Counted from the first letter of the stretch, positions 44,050 to 56,251 are shown. The stretch is 64,000 nucleotides of DNA from Temnothorax longispinosus (GCF_030848805.1 NW_027269925.1:524072-588071); one strand, 5' to 3'. Notes: generated by a model from the sequence alone, not told the origin. Numbers and translations: made by a program.

Positions 44050-45310
44050 TGATACGACGAAACCGTCCTTTTAATTGCCCAATTTGGAAGCGATCTTATT
44101 GCATTTAAAAGCGATCTTAAATTTGGATATTTCGGATTATTAATGGATAGACGTTTCAAAATTTCTTTCCACATGTTGTTAAAACTGAATTTTTTAAGAT
44201 TATCTTTTTTTTTATTGAAAAATCCGAATGCAACGTAAGCCATTCTTTCTTTAAACCGTCTTCATCAAATCCACCTAAAGTTTTCGCGATAAAAGAAATA
44301 TCGTTAAATGATTTTTCTCTATCAATATCAAATGAAGCTATATCTGGTTGAAAAACTTTTAATTTATATAAAAATTCGTTATGAACAGGTAATCTCTTTT
44401 TAATTTCCTCGGCAGCATGATGTAAAACTGCAAACAATTTTGTCGAATAGTTGTTATAACATCTCCATGTCCTTCCTCCACTAACTTACAAAGATATTCT
44501 TCACAATCAGATCCTAAAGTTATATTATCAAGAGACTTTTGATTTTTCTTTTCACGAAATAAAATATTTGTAAGCAAATCTTTTAATAAATCTGGTTTTA
44601 AGAAATTTTCCGAGATTTGCTTAAGGAAATTAACTGATTTAGATTGTAATAAATAAATCCTTGTGTCGTGAGCTTGAAAAGGCATTAAATGTATTAAAGA
44701 AATTTAAAACATGTTTTAAAAATAAAAAGTACGCTTTTTTATCTACATTTCCCATCAAAGACAATAAGTATTCCCCAGACTTTGTTTTTTCGCTCACGAC
44801 CATTTCATTAAGGAAATGTCTTATTATATCCCACGATTCAAGAAGTCTATCAATGCATGAATAACGCGAGAGCCATCGAGTTTCGCATAACTTCAAAATT
44901 TTGTGAGTTGTATCTTGAAAACATTCACAAAAGTCATTGAAAATAGCTAAACGTTTTGGACTGTTGTTAATATAAGTTGCAATTTTTCTCAGAAATTCTT
45001 CACAAAAATCGGGCATTTTAGCGCATGCACCGTGCGCCGCCAATGCAGCGGAATGGCAAGGACATGAAAATGTTAATACATTTTTACATTTTGATTGAAG
45101 TTTGGTTTTAAAAGATAAATGTTTTTCTGTCATGACAGACGCATTGTCGCATGACAGAGCGATGATAGTTGAAAATGGAATCTCTAGTTTAAACATTTCA
45201 GTTTCAAATGCCTTAAATAATTTGTCTGCACTACTATCTTTAGCATCAATATTAATTAACTTTATTAATTGCAAACGAATGTCTAAATTTTCGGAATCTA
45301 CGTATCAAAC
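44050..45310 (-). pseudogene. Second hAT transposase copy, inverted, N-terminally truncated
   Basis: Minus strand: LINIDAKDSSADKLFK, LSCDNASVMTEKH, CPCHSAALAAHGACAK, CETRWLSRYSCIDRL, then in other frames LLTNILFREKKNQ, ITLGSDCEEYLCK and the C-terminal KEILKRLSINNPKYPNL, LLNAIRSLP. Very close to the + copy at 38942, but it retains the C-terminus and lacks the zinc fingers. Breaks at about 44640 and 44400. Confidence 0.85.
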
Positions 45311-46916
45311 AAGAAACGTCATCCACTTTTCATTGATTATGAGACATGTTTCATCTATAAAAATACAAATATTCGTATTTTATATGTTATTAATTACACG
45401 TTAAGTTTCAACTGGTCATGAAACTTCCATGATTTCTAGTATACACATATATCCATATACAGGTAGAGAGGGTTTGGAGTCGTTAAATACTGTGGGAGTG
45501 ACGAACCACGGGGTCCTGATCTCTACCTGTGACACTTTCAGAACTTTGTACATCCATATTATTATTGTAAAAATATTAAATGTTCTATTTGTTCGCTCTT
45601 TCTCTCTAAATTACTTGGAGTAAATTTGTACAAAATTTACTCGAAAAATAAAGTAATATTTGCGTCACTCAAAGTAGTGACTTTTTACTTTTATAGAGTA
45701 GTGAAGAAGAGTGAAATTCTTCCATTATTAAAACCTGTAGTTAAATATTTCTTATAAAAAATGAAATGTTACTCCTTTTTCAATGGTAGTATTTTATCAT
45801 TATTGTTTCAAATGAAGCTTGCTGATTTCATAGAATTTTATTCCAAGAAATTTAGGGAGTTTATGTTTTACTTAATATAATGCAACTGTTTAAAATAGAT
45901 AGAATAATAAAAGTAAATTTTGAAATAGAGATAATTAATGAAATGATACTATTAAACTAAAAGAGGGAATATTTTTCAATTTTGCCAAGATATATTCTAT
46001 TTAAAACTGTAAAATTTTGTGAATAAGTAATGTTAATCAAAAAGAAGCGTTTTAAATACAGGAAAAGCTTCAATTTGAAAGAGCTTTTTGATATTTTAAA
46101 TGTAACATTTTCTATTTAATCGTTATTAAATGAGTACCTTGTCAAATAAAGAATTGTTTTGCTCCTGATCAATGACTATTTTTAAAATATTTTTTTTTCT
46201 TGCTAAAAATAAGTTACAAAATTAATATTTTTTATAGTCTATAAAATTAAATTTTTTTTGCAAATTTTATTGCAATTTTAAACTAATGTAAAGTCCTCTA
46301 CAAACATTTTTTATTATATATTCTTTAAAGAATGATTTTACCGAGTACGGGTGATTTTGAAATTAACAATTTTATAAACAATGAGTACCGCCGGCATTAG
46401 CACCGTCCGCATAAAACAGTTGTACTGTTCATCAACATTTTGAAAAATAAATACTGCAAAAAGTAAGAAGCAATCATTAATCAACATCATACTTTACGAA
46501 GATGAAGAATAACAAGCCGATACTTTATAAAGTGATTAAATTCTACTGGAGTCTCAGTGCTGTGAGAAATGACACAGATCCTTGACCCAGGGATATAGGG
46601 AAGTTCTTAATGGTAAAGAAGACGGAAGATTTTTTACGGGACAGTGTATTCGGCGAAAGACGCATTCCACCTTCAAGACTGAAAGGATAGGAAGATGAGT
46701 TTCACTAGCCTGGTAAAGCAACTGGTCTAGGAAGGAAAGCTTTAAAAAAAACTTGGGCAAGCCAGTTCACCACAAGGTTTGCCACAACTTCATTCAAGAG
46801 GCAAGACAGGCTCAAGAACTGTGGGCTAATTATCTACATGTTTCACTCCGCTTTATTCCGAAGAGGAACAGGATTGAAGAAAAAAAAAAGATCTACTCTT
46901 CAAGATGTACTCGGCA
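45311..46916. other. AT-rich non-coding stretch
   Basis: No gene recognised. A 14-bp word gccggcattagcac near 46391 resembles one at 29786. The minus-strand open frame 46760-46554 has no family resemblance but abuts the Rho-kinase fragment and may be part of the same inserted copy. Confidence 0.4.
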
Positions 46917-47385
46917 AAGAACGGTGTATTGCCAAACAACATCTCGTATAGAAAGACACCCACGGACCACCAGTCGCATTCACGATCGTATACTCCTTCT
47001 CCACCTTGAGACTGCAAGACCTCCAGAGATATGTAATCGGGGGTACCGACCGCGGTATCGGACCGCACTAAACCGTCAGCATCCATCCTCATGCACGTGC
47101 CAAAGTCGGCGAGCTTCAAATAACCGTGCCTATCGAGCAACATGTTGTCCGGCTTCACGTCCCTATGAACGAAACCCATATTATGTTTCGCGTCCAACGC
47201 GAGCACCACCTCGGCACAGTAAAATTTTGCCCATTTCTCCGGTACCTCGTAATTCGACATCAAGTTGACGAGATCTCCGCCCGGCATGTAATCCATTACC
47301 ATGTAGAGATACTTCTGGTCTTAGAACGCAAAGTGGAGCTAGACTATCCACAGGGAGTTCTAAGGCACCCCGCTTCATCAACACT
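46917..47385 (-). pseudogene. Rho-associated kinase (ROCK/Rok) kinase-domain pseudogene fragment
   Basis: Minus strand: MVMDYMPGGDLVNLMSNY, EKWAKFYCAEVVLALDA, GFVHRDVKPDNMLLDRHG (catalytic HRD), LADFGTCMRMDADG (DFG), SDTAVGTPDYIS and CDWWSVGVFLYEMLFGNTPF. This order and wording are specific to the ROCK kinase domain. Upstream, IV-stop-LHFAF-stop-DQKYLY shows two Gln codons turned into stops, and the segment before is frame-shifted; the match ends after TPFFAEY. No introns interrupt it, so a retrocopy or intron-poor fragment is likely. Not functional. Confidence 0.85.
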
Positions 47386-47642
47386 CATTATTTGCACTCT
47401 TCATCTATGCTCTTTATGAGTGACAAGATTGAAGAAAAAGAAGAAGAAGAAGAAGAAGATCTATAGTCTTCATCTCTTTTCAAGAAATTGCACTTTAAAG
47501 AGAATTTAGTCTTTACTCTTTTATTTTGGAAAAATATGAATACCAACGCTTAATCATCATTGGACTTTGTATGAGAATGCATTCAATCAATTCAAGTGAA
47601 CTGAATAACAACGGATTCAAGATATCTTTATTATGCAAATAC

Positions 47643-47679
<37 letters not shown>

Positions 47680-49374
47680 AAAATCCGATGAAGCAAATTT
47701 CCTATGGTGCATATTAAGACATTTGATCCGACGGTACTTCTTTAGAAAATAAATAAAATAAAATAAAATAATAAAATATAGAGTTAACTTTAAAATTGCT
47801 TTACTATGTAGTATATAACAAATGTAAAAAGAATTCTGAATGTGTATTTTAAGAGCAGAGAAAATATATTATTTTATAATTGCAATGTGTTTTTGCAAAA
47901 AAATTGAATGTATTACAATATATTTATTTATTAATATATTTTACAAAATTAAATTTATGAGAATATGTTAAAAATGGTCATTAATAAGCAGCAAAACAAA
48001 TTCTTCTATGACAAGGTATTCAACATACGTAATAATTAATGAACGTACAGATGTCACGTACGTATTTCATGGAAAATGTTATTTTTCTATGAAAATAAAT
48101 AAATAAATGTAATATTAAAAAACGTTTGTAAATTGAAGTTTTGCTCTTTAAAACGCTTTTTTTAATTGCTCTGCGTGATTTTTCCCACAAAATTGTGGGC
48201 AAAATAATGTAAAGCATGTTTTAAATAGAACATTTTTTGAATACAATATTTTTCTTAACAAAATGGAAAAACATTCCCTATTTTAAATGCCCATTGTGTA
48301 AAAAAATGTGAATTAAGATATATATTATTTCTTATCATATCGTTTTTTATCCATGGTATGTAAATTAAGTGTTATTTATGTTGCTTTTATAACATTATTT
48401 TTGTTTATATGCATAACACATTTATTTTACTCATTTCAAGAATAGACTATAATTTCTGCAATAATTTAATTAAAATATTTTATTGTAAATATGTGCTATT
48501 TTAAATATTATATTAAGTAAGACATATACATGTGCGCTTTTTTCAGATTTTACACTAGAAATACCAAGTTATTTTCGACCGTTTTGATTTTTTAATTTGT
48601 CATGTTTTTCATCGTAAAAGTATAATTTTGAAATTGTCTGAGTTTTTACTTATTACTTTCTTTATTTTGATAAATTTATTCTATTTATTCAACCTTTCAT
48701 ATGACCAATAGTTTAAAAAATCGAAACGGTAAAAAATTATTTGGCATTTCTAGTGTAAAGGCCACTTTATACAATCTACAATTCACGACAGAATAGATAT
48801 ACTTCTATTGGTAATTTTGTATTGTGTAATATAGAAAACATTTAATGATTTATAAATGTATGTATGCATACATTTGTGTAATATATTCATATATTTATAG
48901 ATAAACATTGAATTTTTTGAATGTTTTTTTATATACACAATTTTGTTTCAAATTCTGTTGTGAATTATAAATCGTGTAAAGTGGCCTTAAAATTAATTAA
49001 TACTCTGTCTTACTATTCTTTTTCTATTCTGTCTTTTATTTTCTTTTATATTTTATATCTATCCTTTTTTATATCTATTTTATATCTATCCTTTCTACCT
49101 ATCCTCTATTCTATACATTCTTTGGAAATGTAAAAAATTGTTTCTTTTAATATTAAGGAAATAATTTTTTACATTTCCTCTTGACGGAAGAAACCACCAC
49201 CTTTTCGCGGTTTCCGTTGAGCAACAGTATGTACGTTATTTATTTACAAGAAAGATATACAATAGAATATCATATGATTGCACAAATATTTTTCTTCTTT
49301 TATTTTACTATATGTATTTACTATTAGCAAACTAAAAATTATACTTTTAGAATAATTCCGAAACAAATAATATC
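47386..49374. other. AT-rich stretch with two MITEs and microsatellites
   Basis: (GAA)n at 47437-47460 and (TA)n at 47645-47678. MITE 48550-48763 has inverted ends tttacactagaaataccaag. MITE 48757-48989 has ends aaggccactttatacaat and its inverse. No gene seen. Confidence 0.6.
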
Positions 49375-50690
49375 TATATAATTTAATTTATTTTATTATT
49401 TTTGTGTTAACAATAAGGCATTTTTCTAAATTAATAACACTATTTTTTTAAGAAAAAGGCGTATATACTGGCCAAGAGTGAATTTCTATTATTTACGCTC
49501 TTTCCATTTTTTATTTCTGTAATTAATTTATATATTTTATGTATAAAATAAATGGCGATGTAATGTTAAATGCGATGTAAATTAAAGACCTATTAATTAG
49601 TAACTTTTACATTATAAAATATAAATATATTATCAAGAGACACGATATTAGTGTCCCGTGCCTGTGCGGGAAGAGACACGCGAGATCGAATTTATCGCAT
49701 GAGCTATCCGGCCGGTAACCGGTAACGCATGGTAACGCGTGCTAACGCGTGGTAACGCGTATGCCTCAGCTACAGCATAGGATAGAAAGAGATAGCACAT
49801 CATATGTCTGCGCTCTTCTACCAGCCCGAAGTTGGCCGACTCGTGGGCGCTATCCCCACCTAGCTCCCACCACGCGCCGTGGTAGCGTTGCAGAAACGCA
49901 AATCTGGCATCCCTGCCCCCGCGGTCCCCTACTTTAGTTAGTGGGGGGACCCGTACATACGGCCGTTGGCCGGCGTCGCCGACGGCAACGGCCTCCTCCC
50001 GTTCCGAGGGGCGGGAGGGAGGAGAAGATACTTCCTGTGCGCATTAATTGCGCCCTTCTCCCCCGGCACTGTTATGTGCCGTCCCCCCCCCGCCCCGAAA
50101 CCGACATCGCGACGGAGGGGCTGCTTCTGGGCCCGCGCCGTCGTAAAAAATAACGCCGCCGTCGTGGTGGCGGCGGTGGTGCTTCCCCCCTCCTGACCCG
50201 TTCGGCTGTCTCCTTCTGCGACATGACTGCGCCGCAGAAGAAAGCGAACGCCCTCCATTTGACCTCGCCCTCCTCTCCCCCGGTCACCGCCGCGGCGATG
50301 ATGGTCGGGAGGGCGAGGTCGTTTCCTACACTTGCCCGGAGAACACGGCGCCGCTCCTCCCACGCTGGGCAAAACTCCAGCGTATGCTGCGCCGTGTCTG
50401 CCTCCTCCGGGCAGTGATGGCAGCGCGTGGTGCGTTCCTTCCCAATTCGGCACAGGTAATCACCGAAGCACCCATGCCGGGTGATCACCTGTGCCGTGTG
50501 GAACGTAAGGCCTCTCCCCCTACGCTCCACCCACTCCCCCAGGACCGGCCGGATGGCCTCCCTGACTTCTCGAGAAATTCCTCCCAATTTCGCAGGAGGG
50601 TCGCTTTGGCCTGGAAGCCTCAGCGCCCTCTTGACCCTCGCCGTGATGACACCTCCCCCATCCCCTTTAATTTTTTACAACTTAATTTTC
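49375..50690 (-). mobile_element. R1-like LINE, 3' end on the minus strand
   Basis: ORF2 C-terminus at 50587-50072 followed by a 3' UTR that is inverse to 37380-37985. 5'-truncated near 50690. Confidence 0.7.
50072..50587 (-). CDS. R1-clade LINE ORF2, C-terminal fragment with zinc knuckle
   Basis: Minus strand FHTAQVITRHGCFGDYLCR, then CHHCPEEADTAQHTLEFC (the C-x2-C-x8-H-x4-C knuckle after the RT domain of R1-type elements) and PAWEERRRVL with AFFCGAVMSQKE. The proline/arginine-rich tail after that is likely past the true end or frame-shifted. Reverse transcriptase and endonuclease are missing. In intact elements ORF2 copies the RNA at the target. Confidence 0.8.
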   Translation of the reverse strand: MGGISREVREAIRPVLGEWVERRGRGLTFHTAQVITRHGCFGDYLCRIGKERTTRCHHCPEEADTAQHTLEFCPAWEERRRVLRASVGNDLALPTIIAAAVTGGEEGEVKWRAFAFFCGAVMSQKETAERVRRGEAPPPPPRRRRYFLRRRGPRSSPSVAMSVSGRGGDGT

Positions 50691-50774
50691 AAATTTCACT
50701 TTTTTTCATGTTTATTATGCTATTGCATTAGACAAATTTTGTATACTAATTGTTGCATTATTTCTCACTAACAG

Positions 50775-50926
50775 AAAATTCTTACAATGAACACAGAAAC
50801 ATACCTGAGCGGAGTATTGATATGACGAAGTTTCCAAAAGTGGTTTTACCTAGAATTGATCAACAGCTGCAGACAAATGAACGGCAAGCATTACAAAAGC
50901 TGGATAATTCAAACTGTCAAGTTTAA
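50775..50926 (+). CDS. Candidate terminal coding exon of an unidentified host gene
   Basis: After a good acceptor (tttctcactaacag) 50 codons stay open to TAA at 50924-50926 (phase 2 entry). Pieces: NSYNEHRNIPERSIDM, KFPKVVLPRIDQQLQT, NERQALQKLDNSN. It does not resemble any transposon protein known to me. About 2.7 kb downstream, after a transposon insertion, is AATAAA (53663-53668), consistent with a long 3' UTR. The preceding exon was not found; the upstream intron would hold the R1-like LINE. A hydrophilic C-terminal tail of a larger protein is the best reading. Confidence 0.5.
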
Positions 50927-51116
50927 TAGATAACCCTTGTATTATTGTACTCTGTGGTCATTTTGCCTGTTGCGTTTAATGCATCGAACGTTTGGAACGT
51001 TATCGATGTCCGGTACGCGATACTATACTTATGAAAAGTATCTTAGAGTTAGAAAACCGTAAGAAGTTGTCTGTTTCTGAAATGTCTTAGCATAAGAAAG
51101 CATTTTTTATATTGGT

Positions 51117-53112
51117 AGGGTAGACTGGGGCACGTTGTTACACGGGGCACGTTGTCACATCGGCTTTATTTAAAAAACTAATAACCAGAGGGCAGCACTC
51201 GTCATTCCCAAAACGTGTTAGTGTATGCCCATCTTTGGAGTGTTTACAGTGTTGAGATTGCTCCAGCCGTGTTGACGTAAAATCAACTTGAAAGTTTTTT
51301 GCGACCGTAAGTAAAATTTTATTGTCTAATATTCAACGTACTGGACATGAAGCTTGTTTTTTCAGAATAGACCTTTATATTATCTTAAAGTATGTACTTT
51401 TACCTACCGCGTGCAATACCTAACCTTATGAATATCTCAAACGTGTCGGCCATGAGGCTGTTTGGAGTAAAAAAATGACCTCGGGGCACGTTGTCACGAA
51501 ACAATTAAACGTTTTTCCAACTATTGCAAATCTTCGGATGACGATAACGAGTAAAAATATTTTATATTTAATCACCGACATGATTATAAAAAAAAATGTG
51601 TATCAATAAGTTGCGCATTCAAGTGGAATTCGTGTATTTAGATTAATACAAAAACTTCGTGCTTTTTGTACTTTTTTGAAATAAAATAAATGTTTCTGTG
51701 AAGGATTTTACTTTTTTACATTGCAGCGCACTATAATATATTGATATTGGTAATTTTTCAGTTTAGCTACAGTAACACAAAAAAACGATGAATTTAGGCT
51801 TATTCGACGCGTTTTTGCACGAAACGACCGAATCTGGCAGAAAAAAGTGTCGCTCTGCCCCGCGACGCGAAATATTAAACGTTAAAATTGACAGGAATCA
51901 GGTTATGATTCCTGTCATACCGACGAGATGCAGCGACTACGACCATGCCCTGCGGCCACATGCGCACGCTTAGTGGTCGCACGCGCATGCAAAGTGCGCC
52001 AATTTTAAATGAATCAATCGTGCAGAATAACCAAGCATCTCGATTCAAGCAATTAGGTCTCATGCTGGGAGTTTCATTAGTTTAATTATGCGTGGGAAGC
52101 ACACACACACACACACACACAACGGGGGGGTGCGAGGGGGAGGCCTTCGGCCCCCCCTCCCTCGCACCCACCCCGCCGGTAGGCTGCGTGAACCTCGCTT
52201 TACAACATAAAGTACATGCTAAATTGTAAAACGAAATTATAAAGTACATGCATGGGAGAGGGTGCAGGGGAGAAAAGCCTTTCTGTTCACGTGCGCTCAC
52301 GCATGTAAGCCCCCTTGCACCCCTCCGTGCATGTGCTTTATAATTTCGTTTTACAACTTAGCATGTACTTTATGTTGTAAAGCGAGGTCCACGCAGCCTA
52401 CCGGCGGGGTGGGTGCGGGGGAGGGGGGGCCGAAGGCCCCCCCTCGCACCCCCCGTTGTGTGTGTGTGTGTGTGTGTGTGCTTCCCACGCATAATTAAAT
52501 TAAAGAAATTCCCAGCGTGAGACCTAACTGCTTGAATCGAGATGCTTGGTTATTCTGCACGATTGATTCATTTAAAATTGGCGCAGTTTTACATGCGCGT
52601 GCGACCACTGAGCATGCGCATGTGGCCGCAGGGCACGTTCAGTGTTGCTACATGTCGTCGGTATGACAGAAATCATAACCTGATTCCTGTCAACTTTAAC
52701 GATTAATATCTCGCGTCGCGGGGCAGAGCGACACTTTTTTTCTGCCAGATTCGGTCGTTTTGTGCAAAAAATGCGTCGAATGAGCCTAAATTCATCGTTT
52801 TTGTGCTGCTGTAGCTAAACTGAAGAATTACCTTGATATTTACGTTGAATACAGTTTGGATAACATTTTGCATGCAATTACATTTGATGTGATAACGTGC
52901 CCCGGTCACGGGGCACGTTGTCACAAGCGACCTGTCGTTATTTATTGTTATGTAATAACTGTAGAGCAACAATCACACAAAATTCGATACTGTCCAATTA
53001 AAGCTGAGGGTTCACTCGAAATTTTGGCATATCAAAGTACTCTTAAATATTGAATGTAAAAAATACAAAAAATATTGAACAAAATGTGTGACAACGTGCC
53101 CTGGTCTACCCT
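51117..53112. mobile_element. 2.0-kb foldback element with GGGGCACGTTGTCAC ends
   Basis: Ends agggtagactggggcacgtt and its inverse; flanks ATTGGT / ATTGTT could be a target duplication with one change. The word ggggcacgttgt recurs at 51130, 51152, 51483, 52913 and inverse at 52895 and 53090. Inner arms 51780-52130 and 52440-52810 are inverted copies with (AC)n/(GT)n tracts and GC-rich ccggcgggg blocks around a centre near 52290. No transposase. Confidence 0.8.
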
Positions 53113-53662
53113 ATTGTTTTTTATTGTTACATTTATATTTTTGCAATTATACTTATATATTTCAGTTTCGTCTTTATAAGCACAGTTATGTGGCGGTGTC
53201 CACATAAGTTTAAACTAGTTTTCTTTATATGTAATTATTCTTATCAAATAGTCTAAAAAGAGACGAGAACGATGTTATAAAATGTAAATTCGTTGTCGGT
53301 GCGAGAGAAATGCAGATCTTTTGTTTCAAATTATTTCTATTTTGTTGTTAGTCAGAGCGGAAGAAATTTTTTTCATTTTTTCCTATTTTATTTTTATATC
53401 GATTAAGTACCCTTCAAAATGTAAATGAAGGTTCTAGTTCTTAAAGTTGTTTATACGTAATATATGTAGCTCATTGTAATTAAATGTATAGATTTTACCT
53501 TTTGTGCAAGATACATGGCCAAAGATATAATTTGATAGTCTTCGTATGTATAGATACATAAGTATATGTATAAATGTATAATGCGCTGCCATGTGATATT
53601 ATTTTTATAACGTTTCACCGTATACATTATATAACACGATAAGTACATTTTATAAAATGTTC

Positions 53663-53668
53663 AATAAA
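53663..53668 (+). terminator. Polyadenylation signal, possible end of the host gene
   Basis: AATAAA in ttcaataaagatataaattg, followed by an A-rich stretch; first strong + strand signal after the exon at 50775. Confidence 0.45.
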
Positions 53669-53745
53669 GATATAAATTGTAAAGAAACAAACAAAAAACG
53701 TGTTTTAATAAGAAACCATTACCATGATTTTACAATTATTATAGA

Positions 53746-54016
53746 CTACGTTTATACAGCGGCTTATAAGCCAGTTTAGTATCTATCGTATATCATCCGA
53801 TCGATAAATTTTTTTTATTATAATAATTATTTTAATAACTAAACATTTGAATCAATCTTTTTTAATATATATATACACTAGAAATTGTAGATTAACTATC
53901 AAGAAACAGAGGTTCATATATAAATGATTATTATGATTAAAAGAAGACAATTTTGTGTAAATCGGATAGTATATGGTAAATATTAAATCGGATTATAAGC
54001 CGCTTTGTAAACGTAG
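53746..54016. mobile_element. MITE with CTACGTTTATACAGCGGC ends
   Basis: Inverted ends ctacgtttatacagcggctt and its near-perfect inverse at 53990-54016, with atcggatagtatat pairing further in; AT-rich core. Confidence 0.75.
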
Positions 54017-54477
54017 TTATATACGACACTTTATATTTTTATTGCTTTTATTAGTGTGTTATTACCAAAATAAACTTTTAATTCTACGTCATTTATTGTA
54101 TATTTAATACATAATGTTGCTCTTTGTAGATTCTTGTTTTGACTGCTTGTGATGGACAATAAATGGCATTGTACAAACACGCTGTGAGAGTAAAGAATCA
54201 ATTTCCTAAAAAGTCAGGAAGATAAAAGATGATCGTTGATGTTTTCATAACATTTCACAGGATTCTAATAGCGGAGAAAATTATAATCAACTCTCGCTTA
54301 AAAGAATCTCGTGTTTTATTAATGAATTTTTTTAGTGCTCGATAACAGGCCTGCTGTGCAAATTGCTATAGATGCGGCTCTCAGTTCTCTTATACCTGAA
54401 ATAGGCGTTTGAAAATGTTAATAAATAGTATAATATATTATAAATTCGAATAATGAGTATTGGACTCCCAAAATATA

Positions 54478-54897
54478 AAATAAAGATCAGGAATGGCTAT
54501 AGGAGTCAGACGCAGTTGTCAGTGCGTAAAAAAGTTTAAGCGATTTCATTGATCGAGTATATATTTAAACGTTTCGGCTCGGGATTGAGCCATCTTCAGT
54601 AAAATATATAAAAAAGTTAATAATTACTCCCATTCTCCTTGTTGGATCGGTGAGTTTCGAGATTGAAAGATCCCAAAAAACAACACTGACTTTCGAATTA
54701 CTATCCGATAGTAAAAAAGAACAAGAGTATTACAAAGTCATACAGAGTATATAACGAGTCTTCCGAAAAGATACAACATTATATGCAGAGACGAAATCAA
54801 ACGAACATGTCAAGAAGGCGGACAAAAAAATTCAAAATTTTTTTACGCACTGACAACTGCGTCTGACTCCTATAGCCATTCCTGATCTTTATATTAT
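54478..54897. mobile_element. Penelope-type foldback with hammerhead-like core
   Basis: Arms ataaagatcaggaatggcta (from 54478) and its inverse (to 54897) pair over ~58 bp. Between them is ~300 bp unique sequence with no open frame. Confidence 0.65.
54570..54599 (-). ncRNA. Hammerhead-like core
   Basis: Minus strand CTGAAGA, extra U, GGCTC/GAGCC stem around aatccc, GAAACG; all invariant core bases present. Confidence 0.55.
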
Positions 54898-55554
54898 AAA
54901 TTCGTATACAGAATAACTCTTTAGTAGAAATGTCAAATCTCATGAGTACGTATTACAGTATATACGTACGAATAGTTTATTAATTAGCAAATTACTTACC
55001 TGAACGGAAACAGCAATTTGCATTATAAATAACTTCTTTCATTTCAGCACTGATGGAGATGCTGCACAAAACACCGTATGCTGTCTATAACATAAATGTA
55101 GAATCTGATTCATCACTGAAAATATGGAATCTAATACTTCTTCGAATATTGCTAGGAATGTTATTAAACTGAAATGTTATTAAACTTAAACTAAATTAAA
55201 CTGAAATAAAGCTCAAAGAAGCATGTTTCTGAAATAAAAATAAATTATTACGCTGACACATTACGAGAGGTTAGGAAATCTGTCAAAACAGCTGTGTGCA
55301 AGGCAAAGATACGGAATAATATAATTCAATTATTAATTATTTACGGACAGCACACACCATGCAAAAAGCTGAAATATACTTAATACACTTTCTTTAAGGA
55401 AAGGTTAAATAATGTAAAGCATGTAGTTGCATGTCTAAAGAATATTTGGTTAGATTCATTTAATCAAGAATGTCGTAGCATGTAATTTAATATCTTTGAA
55501 GTTGTTTAAGTTTCAAGAAAGTTCCGTTGAACGTGTTCAGACAAGTCAGCTACA

Positions 55555-56241
55555 TGTTAGAAGGAGATAGCGAGTATGGCTCGACTGGCTGCTGATAGGT
55601 TGCTTTTGAGATGGTAGGGATACACAGCCAGCCGAGGTATAAAAGAGTGCCCGAGCAGCGACTCGTGGTCTTTTCCAAAGAGAATTTCGGCGTGGAAATG
55701 TTGTCTTTCTCACCGTGAATCTTGGAGAATCAACGTCGGTTGTTCCTAAACGGAAATACGTGTTCGGAAATAGATATATCGTGCATTATAATTAACATTC
55801 GTGATACTCGAATAAGGGAAAGATTAGTTACGCGACAGCGTGTTCTTGTCATCATTTTTCACTTAACGAACGATTGTTAAGCGGCAATAATCATTATTGT
55901 AATATCATCTAACGCGTAATACGGGATTGCACCCGGTTAACGCCCGATAGCCGTTGGATCATTATTTGATTTTTTCTTGCATACTTATGTACCAAAGTGA
56001 AATATATTAATTTTTGTTATTGTTAAATCAATACAAATCTTTAATTATTACAATTTCCTATCCTATAATCCGATATCGTAAACGCGAACCGATTGCGAGT
56101 ACGGGACTTGATAAATTCATTGTCCGTTAAACGTTAACGAGCCAAGCAGCGTACAGATATTCGAGACCAGAAGAGAGGAAGGAAGCCTCTCATCAAGGTG
56201 ATTGAAGGGCAGACACGTTCTGTGTAAGCGTCTAAAACACA
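55555..56241 (+). mobile_element. LTR of a Ty3/gypsy-like element, 687 bp
   Basis: TGTTAGAAGGAGATAGCG at the start, TATAAAAG at 55638-55645, and the end AAAACACA immediately followed by G and TGGCGACCG, a primer-binding-type sequence (56243-56251). The leader shares ttccaag and cggtcacaacct with the inner ends of LTR-like units 1 and 2 (inverse there). No gag or pol frame follows. Confidence 0.65.
55638..55645 (+). promoter_or_regulatory. TATA box of the LTR
   Basis: TATAAAAG after a GC-rich ccagccgagg, 83 bp into the LTR. Confidence 0.7.
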
Positions 56242-56242
56242 G

Positions 56243-56251
56243 TGGCGACCG
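56243..56251 (+). other. Primer-binding-like site
   Basis: TGGCGACCG directly after the LTR end. TGGCGACCG-type sites are used with an arginine tRNA primer by some insect gypsy elements (recalled, not checked). Match beyond nine bases is weak. Confidence 0.45.

Noticed and set aside
46554..46760. Extension of the Rho-kinase pseudogene
   Set aside because: Open frame near it, but I recognise no kinase or coiled-coil sequence of the parent gene there.
49938..50453. Pro/Gly-rich frame overlapping the R1-like ORF
   Set aside because: Shadow frame of the zinc-knuckle ORF and its GC-rich 3' UTR.
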